A DNA stretch of 64,000 nt, taken from Acetobacteraceae bacterium. Lineage in GTDB: Bacteria > Pseudomonadota > Alphaproteobacteria > Acetobacterales > Acetobacteraceae. The notes under the pieces are model-generated. The model was not told where the DNA came from and did not search any database. It worked only from the letters and a program-made list of their open reading frames with translations. Numbering within the stretch: the stretch's first letter is position 1; each line of letters opens with the position of its first letter. Below, piece by piece: positions 39,771 through 49,530 of the stretch. The translations under genes were made by a program, and so were the position numbers. The stretch lies in contig CANGNF010000008.1 in assembly GCA_947455205.1 (NCBI GenBank), positions 62,001 to 126,000 of the forward strand, read 5' to 3'.

Positions 39771-40694
39771 GTGAGCACGCAGCTTCTTCTCATCCAGGCG
39801 CTCAACGGGTTGCAGTTCGGCGTCCTGCTGTTCCTGGTGGCGGCGGGGCTGACGCTGGTGTTCGGGGTGATGGACTTCATCAACCTGGCGCATGGCGTGC
39901 AGTACATGCTGGGCGCCTATCTGGGCGCCAGCTTCGCCGCGGCCACTGGCAGCTTCTGGTGGGCGCTGCTGCTGGCGCTGCCGGTGGCGCTGCTGGCCGG
40001 GCTGCTGCTTGAGTGGCTGGTGTTCCGGCACCTCTATGCGCGCGACCACCTGGCGCAGGTGCTGGCCACCTTCGGCGTGATCCTGTCGCTGAACCAGCTG
40101 GTCCGCATGGTCTGGGGCAGCGCGCCGTTGCAGGTGCCGGTGCCGGCGCTGCTGGAAGGCGGCATCCAGCTGATGCCGGGCCTGACCTGGCCGACCTATC
40201 GCGCCGCCATCCTGCTGGCCGGCCTGGCCACCGCCGGGCTGCTGTGGCTGGTGGTGGAGCGCACCCGTGTCGGCGCCCTGGTGCGCGCCGGGGCCAGTAA
40301 TGCGCCGATGGTCGCGGCGCTGGGCGTGGATATCCACCGGCTGTTCATGCTGGTCTTCGGCTGCGGCGCCATGCTGGCGGGCTTCGCCGGCGTCATGGCC
40401 GCGCCGATCCTTTCCGTGGAACCCGGCATGGGCGACACGGTGCTGATCCTGGCCTTCGTCGTCATCGTCATCGGCGGCATCGGCAGCGTGCGCGGCGCCT
40501 TCATCGCGGCGCTGCTGGTCGGGCTGATCGAGACGCTGGGGCGCAGCCTGATGCCCGACCTGATGCGACTGTTCCTGGCGCCCTCCCCGGCGCGGCAGAC
40601 CGGCGCGGCGCTGGCCTCCATGCTGGTCTATGTCGCCATGGCGGGCATCCTCGCCTGGCGTCCGCGTGGCCTCTTCCCCGTGCGGGCCGGCTGA
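39771..40694 (+). CDS. livH: Liv-type ABC transporter permease LivH (locus 2)
   Basis: Permease of 307 residues from GTG 39771. ALNGLQFGVLLFLVAAGLTL, FGVMDFINLAHGVQYMLGAY and GGIGSVRGAFIAALLVGLIE are LivH blocks. The start lies one base after the livK stop. It probably forms a heterodimer with the LivM encoded next. Confidence 0.9.
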   Translation: MSTQLLLIQALNGLQFGVLLFLVAAGLTLVFGVMDFINLAHGVQYMLGAYLGASFAAATGSFWWALLLALPVALLAGLLLEWLVFRHLYARDHLAQVLATFGVILSLNQLVRMVWGSAPLQVPVPALLEGGIQLMPGLTWPTYRAAILLAGLATAGLLWLVVERTRVGALVRAGASNAPMVAALGVDIHRLFMLVFGCGAMLAGFAGVMAAPILSVEPGMGDTVLILAFVVIVIGGIGSVRGAFIAALLVGLIETLGRSLMPDLMRLFLAPSPARQTGAALASMLVYVAMAGILAWRPRGLFPVRAG

Positions 40695-41610
40695 GTGCTG
40701 CACCGTTACGCCGTACCGCTGGCGATCTTCGGCGCGCTGGCGCTGGCGCCGCTGCTTGGCTTCGGCGCCGGGCATAGCCTCTCGCTGCTGGCCCGCGCGA
40801 TGATCCTCGGGCTGGGTGCGGTCGGCCTCAGCGTGCTGGTGGGCGGCGCCGGGCTGGTCAGCCTGGGGCATGCCGCCAGCTTCGGCATCGGCGCCTATGC
40901 GGTGGTGATGCTGGACGCCGCCGGCCAGACCAATGCCGGCGTGGTCTTCCCCGTCGCCGTCCTGGCGGCCGCGGTCTTCGCGCTGCTGACCGGCGCCGTC
41001 GCCATCCGCACCGCCGGCGTCAACTTCATCATGATCACCCTGGCCTTCGGGCAGATGGCGTTCTTCACCGCGGCCTCGCTCTCGGCCTATGGCGGGGATG
41101 ACGGCTACACCCTCTACGCCCGCACGCGGCTGTTCGGCACCAGGCTGCTGGAGAACCGCTGGTTCTTCCACTACCTGCTGCTGGCGCTGCTGGTGCTGGC
41201 CTGGGTGGCCGGGCGGCGACTGCTGGCGTCGCGCTTCGGCCGGGTGCTGCGCGCTATCAGGGAGAACCCGCTCAGGGTGCAGGCGCTGGGCTTCTCGCCC
41301 TACCCTTACCAATTGCTGGCCTACACGCTGGCGGGCGCGCTGGGCGGGTTGGCGGGCGCGCTGCTGGCCAATGCCACCGAGTTCGTCGCGCCCAGCTTCA
41401 TCGCCTGGCAGCGCAGCGGGGATCTGCTGTTCATGGTCATCCTGGGCGGCCTCGGCCAGTTGCACGGCGCGGTGCTGGGCGCGCTGGCCTTCGTGCTGCT
41501 GGAGGAATACCTGGCCGAACTGACCCCGCATTGGCGGCTGATCTTCGGCCCGCTGCTGGTGCTGGTGGCGCTGTACCTGAAGGGCGGGCTGCTCGGCCTG
41601 GTGCAGCGCC

Positions 41611-41618
<8 letters not shown>
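40695..41618 (+). CDS. livM: Liv-type ABC transporter permease LivM (locus 2)
   Basis: Permease of 307 residues from GTG 40695, immediately after the livH stop. VGGAGLVSLGHAASFGIGAY and RFGRVLRAIRENPLRVQALG identify LivM. The C-terminal GGLGQLHGAVLGALAFVLLE is also conserved. The last 8 bases overlap livG. Confidence 0.9.
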
Positions 41619-42359
<741 letters not shown>

Positions 42360-42360
<1 letters not shown>

Positions 42361-43061
42361 TGCTGCGGGTGGACAGCCTGGCCGCCGGCTATGGCCACAG
42401 CCAGGTGCTGTTCGATGTCTCCCTGGCCGTGGATGCCGGCCAGGTGGTGACGCTGATGGGCCGCAACGGCATGGGCAAGACCACCACGGTGCGCGCCCTG
42501 ATGGGCATGCTGCCGGCGCTGGGCGGCCGCGTGCTGGCCGGGCGCGTGGGCTGGCAGGGCGCCAGCATCCTCGGCCAGCCGGCGCATCGGGTGGCGCAGC
42601 AGGGGCTGGGCCTGGTGCCGGAAGGGCGGCAGGTGTTCCCGACGCTGACGGTGCTGGAGAACCTGACCGCCACCGCCCGCCCCGGTGCCTGGACGCTGCC
42701 GCGCGTGCTGGAGCTGTTCCCGCGCCTGGGCGAACGCGCCGGCAACCTGGGCGCCCGGCTCTCGGGCGGGGAGCAGCAGATGCTCGCCATCGGCCGCGCG
42801 CTGCTGACCAACCCCTCGCTGCTCATTCTCGACGAAGCCACCGAGGGGTTGGCGCCGCTGGTGCGGGCCGAGATCTGGGCCGTGCTGGCGCGGCTGAAGG
42901 CCGAGGGGCTGGCGATACTGCTGATCGACAAGAATCTCGGCGCCGTCATGCGGCTGTCGGATCGCCTCGTGATCGTCGAAAAAGGTCGCAGCGTCTGGGC
43001 CGGCACGCCGGAAGCCTTGGCAGCGGCCCCCGAGGTGAGCCAGACTTACCTGCACGTGTGA
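42360..43061 (+). CDS. livF: Liv-type ABC transporter ATPase LivF (locus 2)
   Basis: ABC ATPase of 233 residues. Walker A GRNGMGKTTTVRALMGM, LVPEGRQVFPTLTVLENL, signature LSGGEQQMLAIGRALLTNPS and Walker B LILDEATEGLAP. The Walker B segment reads DEAT where DEPT is usual. The switch reads IDKNLGA instead of VEQN, with Lys replacing Gln at the histidine-loop neighbourhood. The start overlaps livG. Confidence 0.89.
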
Positions 43062-43077
43062 AACGAAGGGAAACTCC

Positions 43078-43527
43078 ATGTCCATCCCCCCGATGAGTGC
43101 CGGCATCACGCCGGCGGGTGAAGGCGAGAACGGCATCGTCTGGAACATCCTGGGCCAGACCTACAAGCCGAAGCAGTGCAGCGCCGACAGCTTCGCCTTC
43201 GACACGCTGTTCCCGCCCGGCACCTTCGTGCCGCCGCACATCCACACCGACCAGGACGAGTTCATCTACATCCACGACGGCAAGTTCGAGTTGTTCCTGG
43301 ACGGCCAGACCAAGTTCGCCAGCACCGGCGACCTGATCCGCATGCCCATGGGCATTCCGCACGGCATCTTCAACAAGTCCGGCAGCCCGGTGAAGGCGCT
43401 GTTCTGGGTGGCCCCGGCGAAGGGCCTGTACGAGCTGTTCACCCGCATCCACAACGTGGCCGACCCGGCCGAGGTGGTACGGATCGCCAGCGAGTACAAC
43501 GTGAACTTCCTGCCGCCTCCGGGCTGA
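43078..43527 (+). CDS. cupin-domain protein
   Basis: Single-domain cupin of 149 residues. Motif 1 is PPHIHTDQDEFIYIHDGKFE, with metal-binding His, His and Glu; motif 2 is PMGIPHGIFNKSG with the last His. The metal site therefore looks intact. The role is unknown; it follows livF by 16 bases and may be an enzyme acting on the imported ligand. AAGGGAA precedes the ATG. Confidence 0.85.
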   Translation: MSIPPMSAGITPAGEGENGIVWNILGQTYKPKQCSADSFAFDTLFPPGTFVPPHIHTDQDEFIYIHDGKFELFLDGQTKFASTGDLIRMPMGIPHGIFNKSGSPVKALFWVAPAKGLYELFTRIHNVADPAEVVRIASEYNVNFLPPPG

Positions 43528-43534
43528 GGCGAGG

Positions 43535-43562
43535 GGCTGGCCGGGCCCATCCCCGGCCAGCC
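43535..43562. terminator. bidirectional hairpin between convergent genes
   Basis: GGCTGGCCGGG / CCCATC / CCCGGCCAGCC, a perfect 11-bp stem between the cupin stop and the enolase-superfamily gene stop. Good candidate terminator for both. Confidence 0.6.
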
Positions 43563-43572
43563 TTGCCGCGCC

Positions 43573-44661
43573 TCAATCGGCGGCGGCCAGCGCCTCGGCG
43601 CTCAGCTCGAAGCCCAGCCCCGGGCCATCCGGAATGGCGATGAAGCCGCCCTGCGGGATCATCTGCGGATAGGGCGGCAGCGCCAGGTCGGCGAAGTAGA
43701 CCTCCAGCGGCTCCTCCGCCTCCGCCGCCGCCAGGAAGTGCAGCGTGGCCAGCAGGCCCGGCCCGAAATACGGGCTGTGCGGCACGCAGCGCAGGCCATG
43801 CTTGCGCGCCAACGCGCCCACCGCCGCCAGCGCGGAAACCCCGCCCACCTTGGTCACGCTCGGCTGCATCACATCCACCGAGCCAGCCGCGGCCATCGCC
43901 TCGAATTCCGCGAGCCCGCCCAGGTTCTCGCCGGCCGCGATCGGCACGCCGGCGCTGCGCCGCACCTCGGCGATCGGGCCGGGCTGTTCCGGCGGCCAGA
44001 CCGGCTCCTCCACCCACCAGATGTTCTTGCCGGCCACCGCATGGCAGAAGGCGACGCCCTGCGGCACCGTGTCCCAGAAGCAGTTGATGTCCAGCATCAG
44101 CGGGACCTCGGCCGGCGCGTTGTCGCGGGCGGCCTGGATGCAGTCCAGCTTCACCTCATGCAGCTTGATGTGGCGGTAGCCCTTGGCCACGGCGGCGGCG
44201 GTGTTCTTCGCCACCAGGCCCGGCTCGCCATAGCGCAGCAGGCTGGCATAGGCCGGCACGCGGCTGCGCTTGGCCCCGCCCAGCAGCGCATGCAGCGGCT
44301 TGCCCGCGGCCTTGCCGGCAATGTCCCACAGCGCGATGTCGAGGCCGGACAGCGCAAAGGTCACCGCGCCATTCCGCCCGAAATTGTGGAAGCGCCGCGC
44401 CAGCGCCTTCATCGTGCCGGCGATATCCGCGGCATCCATGCCCAGCGCCACCGGCGCCACCAGCTTGTCCATGGCGAAGCGCGTGGTCTCGCACAGCGTG
44501 AAGCCGAAGCCCTCGCCCCAGCCGATGATGCCGGTATCGGTCTCCACCCGGATTGCCAGCGTGTCCATGCCGCGCAGGTGCAGGTTGCCGCCGACGCCAC
44601 CCTCGGCCCCGTAGGTGAAGCTGGAACGCAGCATGTGGGTGGTGATGCGGGCGATCTTCAT
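43573..44661 (-). CDS. mandelate racemase/muconate lactonizing enzyme family protein
   Basis: Enolase-superfamily enzyme of 362 residues. GYRHIKLHEV holds the KxH-type base position, then metal ligands D in LMLDINCFWD, E in WWVEEPVWPPEQ and E in IAAGENLGG. The C-terminal HSPYFGPGLLATLHFLAA is family-like. Members abstract a proton alpha to a carboxylate. The substrate is unknown, possibly a sugar acid or aromatic hydroxy acid. AGGAGGG precedes ATG 44661. It is divergent from a TTT receptor by 61 bases, which suggests that the receptor imports its substrate. Confidence 0.88.
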   Translation of the reverse strand: MKIARITTHMLRSSFTYGAEGGVGGNLHLRGMDTLAIRVETDTGIIGWGEGFGFTLCETTRFAMDKLVAPVALGMDAADIAGTMKALARRFHNFGRNGAVTFALSGLDIALWDIAGKAAGKPLHALLGGAKRSRVPAYASLLRYGEPGLVAKNTAAAVAKGYRHIKLHEVKLDCIQAARDNAPAEVPLMLDINCFWDTVPQGVAFCHAVAGKNIWWVEEPVWPPEQPGPIAEVRRSAGVPIAAGENLGGLAEFEAMAAAGSVDVMQPSVTKVGGVSALAAVGALARKHGLRCVPHSPYFGPGLLATLHFLAAAEAEEPLEVYFADLALPPYPQMIPQGGFIAIPDGPGLGFELSAEALAAAD

Positions 44662-44722
44662 GCGGTTCCCTCCTGAGGCGCTTGGCGCGATACTCGGCGC
44701 AATCGCTTCACGGAGGAAGCCC

Positions 44723-45688
44723 ATGCTCACCCGTTTCGTGCCGGCATTGCTGGCGCTGCTGACCTGCTGGCCGGCACTAGCGCAGGACGCTTTCCCCAAC
44801 CGCCCGGTGCGGCTGATCGTGCCCTTCGCCACCGGCGGCCCCAGCGACATCCTGGCCCGGCTGATGACGCCCCGCATGAGCGAACGCCTGGGCCAGACGG
44901 TGGTGGTGGAAGCCCGCCCCGGCGCCGGCGGCGTGACCGGCGTGGACGTGATGGTGAAGGCCCCAGCCGATGGCTACACCTTCGCGCTCGGCTCCGCCGG
45001 CGGGCTGGTGATCTCGCCGGGGCTGGACCGCAACATGCCCTACGACACGCTGCGCGACCTGGCGCCGCTGACGCTGGCGGCGGTGGTGCCGGAACCGGTG
45101 GTGGTCGGCGGCGCCACGCCGTTCCATTCCATGCAGGAATTGCTGGCCGCCGCCCGCGCGCGGCCGGGGCAGCTGAACTATGCCTCTACCGGCCCCGGCA
45201 GCATGCCGCACCTGGCGGGCGAGTGGATCAAGGCCGTCACCGGCGTGGACATCACCCATGTGCCGTACCGCGGCGGCGCCCCGCTGGCGACGGCGCTGCT
45301 GACCGGGGAAGTGCAGATCGGCCTGGCCGACCTGCCGATTTTGCTGCCGCACCTGCGCGCCGGCAGCATCCGCGCCCTGGCTATCGGCCATGCCACGCGG
45401 GTGCCCTGGTTGCCGGACGTGCCGACCATGCGCGAGGTCGGCATCGCCGAGGTGAACACCGACAACTGGCACGGCCTGGTCGCCCGCGCCGGCACGCCGG
45501 AGGCGATCATCGCGCGGTTGGCCGATGCCGCTGTCTTCGCCATCAAGGACCCCGCCGTGGCGCGGCTGATGTACGACCAGGGCGCCCTGCCCGGCGGCAA
45601 TACCCGCGACGAGTTCGCCGCCTTCATCAAGGCGGAGCTGGAGCGCTGGGGCGGCGTGATCCGCCGCGCCAACATCAAGGTGGACTGA
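44723..45688 (+). CDS. TTT (Bug family) periplasmic receptor
   Basis: Exported receptor of 321 residues. MLTRFVPALLALLTCWPALAQ is a Sec signal. VRLIVPFATGGPSDILAR, VVVEARPGAGGVTGVDVM, APADGYTFALG and THVPYRGGAPLATALLTGE are family blocks. GGAGGAAG precedes the ATG. It probably works with the divergent enolase-superfamily gene. Confidence 0.9.
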   Translation: MLTRFVPALLALLTCWPALAQDAFPNRPVRLIVPFATGGPSDILARLMTPRMSERLGQTVVVEARPGAGGVTGVDVMVKAPADGYTFALGSAGGLVISPGLDRNMPYDTLRDLAPLTLAAVVPEPVVVGGATPFHSMQELLAAARARPGQLNYASTGPGSMPHLAGEWIKAVTGVDITHVPYRGGAPLATALLTGEVQIGLADLPILLPHLRAGSIRALAIGHATRVPWLPDVPTMREVGIAEVNTDNWHGLVARAGTPEAIIARLADAAVFAIKDPAVARLMYDQGALPGGNTRDEFAAFIKAELERWGGVIRRANIKVD

Positions 45689-45693
45689 TGTGT

Positions 45694-45734
45694 TGGAGCG
45701 GCCGATTCACGCCTCCGCGCCCTGAGGCGCTCCA
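45694..45734. terminator. two-part hairpin between convergent receptor genes
   Basis: TGGAGCG (45694-45700) pairs with CGCTCCA (45728-45734), with an inner GCCTC/GAGGC pair. It lies between two convergent TTT receptor genes. Confidence 0.45.
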
Positions 45735-45745
45735 GCGATCGGGCG

Positions 45746-46687
45746 CTAGTCGGCCTTGATGTTCGCCCGCCGCACCACCTCGCCCCACTTGGCGATCTCG
45801 GCGGCGATGAAGTCCCGCGCCGCCGAGGGCGTGTTGCCGACGGCGCGGGTTCCCATGGCGGCGAAGCGGCGCTGCAGCTCCGGGTCGGCCAGCGCCGCCA
45901 CCACCGCCGCGTTCAGCGCGGCCACGCGGGCCGGCGGCGTCGCCACGGGCGCCAGCAGCGGGTACCAGGTCTCGGTCTCCACGCCCGCCACCCCGGCCTC
46001 GGCCATGGTCGGCACCTCCGGCAGCACGGCGCTGCGGACCGGGCTGGCCACCGCCAGCGCGCGCAGCGTGCCCTCCCGCACATGCGGCAGCAGCACCGCC
46101 AGGTCGTGGAAGCTCAGGTCCAGCTCCCCGGCCAGCAGCGCGGTGATGGCCGGCGCGGCGCCCCGATACGCCACATGCGTCAGCTGGATGCCCGCCCGCA
46201 GCGCCAGCAGTTCTGGCGCCAGATGCGGCGTGCCGCCCGGCCCGGTGCTGCCGAAGGTCAGGCCCGGCCGCTGCCTGGCCAGCGCCACCAGGTCGGCCAG
46301 CGTCTTCACCGGCGACGCCGCCCGCACCACCAGCAGGGACGGCGTAGCGCCGACAATGCTGACCGGCGCGAAGTCGCGCAGCGTGTCGTAGGGCAGGCCG
46401 GGGATCAGCGACATCGCGACGGAAGCCGGGCCGGTGCTGGCGAAGGCCAGCGTCATGCCATCCGGCGCCGACTTGGCCACCGCATCCACGCCGATGGTGC
46501 CGCCGGCGCCGCCGCGGTTCTCCACCAAAATCGGCTGCCCCAGCGGTGCGGCCATGGCGGCGGCCAGCAGCCGCGCGGCGGTGTCCACGGGACCACCGGG
46601 CGGGAACGGCACGATGAAGCGCACCGCACCGCCCTGGGCAAGCGCGGGCGAGGCCGCCAGCGCGGCCAGCAGCGCCCGCCGCTTCAT
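45746..46687 (-). CDS. TTT (Bug family) periplasmic receptor
   Basis: Exported receptor of 313 residues. MKRRALLAALAASPALAQ is the signal peptide. VRFIVPFPPGGPVDTAAR is a fully canonical first block, followed by ILVENRGGAGGTIGVDAV and THVAYRGAAPAITALLAGE. The start overlaps the M81 peptidase stop (ATGA), so the two are translationally coupled. The receptor may therefore bring in the substrate of that metallopeptidase. Confidence 0.9.
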   Translation of the reverse strand: MKRRALLAALAASPALAQGGAVRFIVPFPPGGPVDTAARLLAAAMAAPLGQPILVENRGGAGGTIGVDAVAKSAPDGMTLAFASTGPASVAMSLIPGLPYDTLRDFAPVSIVGATPSLLVVRAASPVKTLADLVALARQRPGLTFGSTGPGGTPHLAPELLALRAGIQLTHVAYRGAAPAITALLAGELDLSFHDLAVLLPHVREGTLRALAVASPVRSAVLPEVPTMAEAGVAGVETETWYPLLAPVATPPARVAALNAAVVAALADPELQRRFAAMGTRAVGNTPSAARDFIAAEIAKWGEVVRRANIKAD

Positions 46688-48177
46688 GCCACGCGGTCCG
46701 GGCCCAGCGGCCGCAGCCGCACACCGGGGCGAAGCTTGGTGTACGGGTAGAGCGCCGGGTCGGCGCCGTAGTAGCCCGGCGCCAGCGCCACGATGACCGC
46801 CTCGGCGATCGGCTGGAAATCCCCGCGGAAATGGCAGGTGGATTTCAGCGCCAGGATCTTCTCGGCGGTCGGCTCCACGCCCACGTGCCGGAACGGCGCC
46901 AGGTCCAACGCCTGCATCCGCTTGGTGGTCACCACCACGCGCACGCCGCCGGTCTCCAGCACAGCCATCGGCCCAAGGTCCACCGGCCGATTGCCGGAGA
47001 CGCTGCCGGTGGTGTTGAACTTGCCGGCGCCGAGCGTGACCACGCGGAAGGTCGCGGCCAGCGGCGTCACCGGCTCCGGCCCCGTCCGCCCGCCCAGCGC
47101 CAGGGTGATGCTGGCGCCCTCGCCGGCCGCATGCGCGGCCTTCGCGGCCTCGGCGTCGCAGAGGAAGCCCATGACGGCGCCTTCCGCCTTGGCCGCGATC
47201 AGCGCCTTCAGCAGGTCCGTGGTGTCGGCATTGCCGCCGCAGCCCGGGTTGTCCTGCGTGTCCGCGATCACCACCGGCTTGGTCGCCGTGCGGGCGATGG
47301 CCATGGCCTGGGCCACGCCTTCCTCCGGGCTCACCATCGCCACGGCGAAGTTGGCTTCCTGCAGCACGATCTCGCGCAGCATCGCATCCGCGGCGCGGTC
47401 GGCATCGGCCTGGGTCCAGGCATGCGCGATCACGGAGGGACCGCACCAGTACAGGTCGCTGGGCGGGAAGCCCGCGAGGTAGCTGAGGTTCAGCAGCCCG
47501 TCCTCGCAGACCTTGCTGCGCGCCACGATGCCGGCGCTGGGCTCCACCAGCGTGCACTGGTCGTTCAGCGGAATCAGGAAGGGCGTCTTCCGCAGCGCCC
47601 GCCCAGCAGGCCGCCCACGCTCCAGCACCGCTTCCATCGCCTTCGCCGCGCGCAGCCCGGTCTGCGGCCGGTCCACATGCGGGTAGGTCAGGTAGGCGAT
47701 CAGCGCGTCGGTGTTCTGCACCATCGCGGGGGTCACGTTGGAATGGTAGTCCAGGCTGATCACCACCGGGATCACCTCCCCCACCACCGCGCGCACGCGG
47801 CGCAGCAGCTCGCCCTCGCCGTCCTCGAACGGCGCCGAAACCATGGCGCCGTGCAGGTCCAGGTAAACCGCGTCCAGCGGCATCGCCTCGCTCAGCCGGC
47901 CCACCAGCTCACCGGTGATGCGCTCATAGGCATCCGCGGTCACCAGGCCGCCGGCGCCACCGCTGGTCCACAGCAGCGGCACCAGCTCGTGCTTCGCCTC
48001 CATGGCCTGCATGAAGCCGCCGAGCGCGAAGCTGGAGCCGCGCAGCCACTGGAACACATCGGCGCCGCGCACCAGCGGCGGGCGGTCGCGGTGGGTGTTG
48101 AAGTAGGCGTAGTCGGTATCCGGCTTCACGAAGCAATTCGTCTCGTGGTGAAAGCCACCAACGGCTATGCGGGCCAT
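46684..48177 (-). CDS. M81 family metallopeptidase (MlrC-like)
   Basis: Protein of 497 residues in the MlrC (microcystinase C) family. RIAVGGFHHETNCFVKPDTD is the N-terminal hallmark. DAVYLDLHGAMVS and VISLDYHSNVTPAM hold probable zinc ligands, and IADTQDNPGCGGNADTTDLL is the conserved central block. Known MlrC removes amino acids from linearised microcystin, but most homologues have unknown small amide or peptide substrates. A GGGAGGG site precedes ATG 48177. Coupled to a TTT receptor; divergent from an RraA-like gene. Confidence 0.88.
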   Translation of the reverse strand: MARIAVGGFHHETNCFVKPDTDYAYFNTHRDRPPLVRGADVFQWLRGSSFALGGFMQAMEAKHELVPLLWTSGGAGGLVTADAYERITGELVGRLSEAMPLDAVYLDLHGAMVSAPFEDGEGELLRRVRAVVGEVIPVVISLDYHSNVTPAMVQNTDALIAYLTYPHVDRPQTGLRAAKAMEAVLERGRPAGRALRKTPFLIPLNDQCTLVEPSAGIVARSKVCEDGLLNLSYLAGFPPSDLYWCGPSVIAHAWTQADADRAADAMLREIVLQEANFAVAMVSPEEGVAQAMAIARTATKPVVIADTQDNPGCGGNADTTDLLKALIAAKAEGAVMGFLCDAEAAKAAHAAGEGASITLALGGRTGPEPVTPLAATFRVVTLGAGKFNTTGSVSGNRPVDLGPMAVLETGGVRVVVTTKRMQALDLAPFRHVGVEPTAEKILALKSTCHFRGDFQPIAEAVIVALAPGYYGADPALYPYTKLRPGVRLRPLGPDRVA

Positions 48178-48212
48178 GCGGCGCCCTCCCCTTGCCTGTC
48201 TGCCTCGCAGCA

Positions 48213-48225
48213 TGCCAGCGTGGCA
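48213..48225. promoter_or_regulatory. inverted repeat in a divergent promoter region
   Basis: TGCCA-GCG-TGGCA is a perfect dyad in the 71 bases between the MlrC-like and RraA-like genes. Possible shared operator. Confidence 0.3.
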
Positions 48226-48248
48226 CGAAAGCACAAGGAACCGCCCGC

Positions 48249-48935
48249 ATGCTGCACAACCCGCCGCTGCTGACGCTGCATCGCGGCCACAAGCGCCCCT
48301 CGCGCGCCATCATCGAAGCCTTCCGCAACGCCCAGACCGGCCATGTCTGCGACGCCATGGACGGCCGCGGCGCGGTGGACTGGCGGATCAAGCCGCTGGC
48401 CCCCGAGAACGCCGTGTTCTGCGGCCCCGCCATCACCGCCCACGCCTACCCGGCGGACACGGTCGGCATGTTCGGCGCGTTGCATGAGGCCGAGGCCGGC
48501 GACGTGATCCTGGTGGCCTGCGACGGCTATACCGGCACGGCCGTGCTGGGCGACTTGGCCGCGGGCATGATGAAGAACAAGGGCGTCGCCGGCTTCGTCA
48601 CCGATGGCCTGGCGCGGGACAAGGCGGGCATCCTGGCCACGCGCCTGCCGGTGTTTGCCATGGGTGTCTCGCCGAACAGCCCCGCGCGCAATGGGCCTGG
48701 CGTGGTCGGGCTGCCGATCACCCTGGGTGGCGTCTACGTCCGTCCCGGCGACATCATCGTGGCCGATGCCGACAGCGTGGTGGTGGTGCCGCAGGACCGT
48801 GCCGAGGCGGTGCTGGAAGCCCTGGCCGAAGTGCGCGCCGCCGAGCTGGTGGCCGAGCAGAAGGTGCGCGAGGGCGCGACCATGACCGGCGGCATGCTGC
48901 CGATCATCGCCGCCGCCAAGATCGTGCTGGGCTGA
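48249..48935 (+). CDS. RraA-like / HMG-aldolase family protein
   Basis: Protein of 228 residues with the RraA fold. [19 protein letters not shown] starts the fold. [20 protein letters not shown] and DGLARD give the phosphate/metal site. [20 protein letters not shown] is the second conserved block. With D/R in DGLARD retained, it may be a class II 4-hydroxy-4-methyl-2-oxoglutarate-type aldolase or oxaloacetate decarboxylase rather than an RNase E inhibitor. AAGGAA precedes ATG 48249. Confidence 0.84.
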   Translation: MLHNPPLLTLHRGHKRPSRAIIEAFRNAQTGHVCDAMDGRGAVDWRIKPLAPENAVFCGPAITAHAYPADTVGMFGALHEAEAGDVILVACDGYTGTAVLGDLAAGMMKNKGVAGFVTDGLARDKAGILATRLPVFAMGVSPNSPARNGPGVVGLPITLGGVYVRPGDIIVADADSVVVVPQDRAEAVLEALAEVRAAELVAEQKVREGATMTGGMLPIIAAAKIVLG

Positions 48936-48940
48936 GCGCG

Positions 48941-49405
48941 GTGTCCCGCCCACCCTTCCCGCCCTTCAACGCCGAGACCGCGGCGCAGAAGGCCCGCATG
49001 GCCGAGGACGCCTGGAACGGCCGCGACCCCGCCCGCGTGGCGCTGGCCTATACGGAGCAGAGCCGCTGGCGCAACCGCGCCGAGTTCTTCAGCGGCCGCC
49101 CGGCCATCGAGGCCTTCCTGACTCGCAAATGGGCTGGGGAGTTGGAGTACCGGCTGATCAAGGAAGTCTGGGCTTTCGAGGGCAACCGCATCGCCGTGCG
49201 CTTCGCCTATGAATGGCACGACGCCGATGGCCAGTGGTTCCGCAGCTACGGCAACGAGAACTGGGCGTTTGACGAAGCGGGGCTGATGGCCGAGCGCCAT
49301 GCCAGCATCAACGACCTGCCGATTGCCGAGAGCGAGCGGAAGTTCCGCTGGCCGCTCGGCCGCCGGCCGGACGGGCACCCGGGGCTGAGTGATCTCGGGT
49401 TGTAG
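48941..49405 (+). CDS. DUF1348 / NTF2-like protein
   Basis: Protein of 154 residues from GTG 48941. [59 protein letters not shown] and [13 protein letters not shown] are all typical of the DUF1348 (SnoaL-like) family. Function unknown. It starts 5 bases after the RraA-like gene and is probably cotranscribed. Confidence 0.87.
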   Translation: MSRPPFPPFNAETAAQKARMAEDAWNGRDPARVALAYTEQSRWRNRAEFFSGRPAIEAFLTRKWAGELEYRLIKEVWAFEGNRIAVRFAYEWHDADGQWFRSYGNENWAFDEAGLMAERHASINDLPIAESERKFRWPLGRRPDGHPGLSDLGL

Positions 49406-49415
49406 GCTGCATCAT

Positions 49416-49434
49416 GGCCGGGCGCGTCCCGGCC
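49416..49434. terminator. hairpin between convergent genes
   Basis: GGCCGGG / CGCGT / CCCGGCC, a perfect 7-bp stem 10 bases after the DUF1348 stop. The rest of the 125-base gap shows nothing recognisable. Confidence 0.45.
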
Positions 49435-49530
49435 CTCGGCGTCCAAACAACGGCGCTTGTGACTCAGAGCGCGCCGGACCGCCCTGCTTGCCCGGCATGG
49501 CGCCGCACCCAACCCGGTGATCGTGCCGCG

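Noticed and set aside
46688..47557. Fusion of the TTT receptor with an upstream open frame to 47557
   Set aside because: The extension is out of frame with the M81 peptidase and has shadow-frame composition; the signal peptide begins at 46687.
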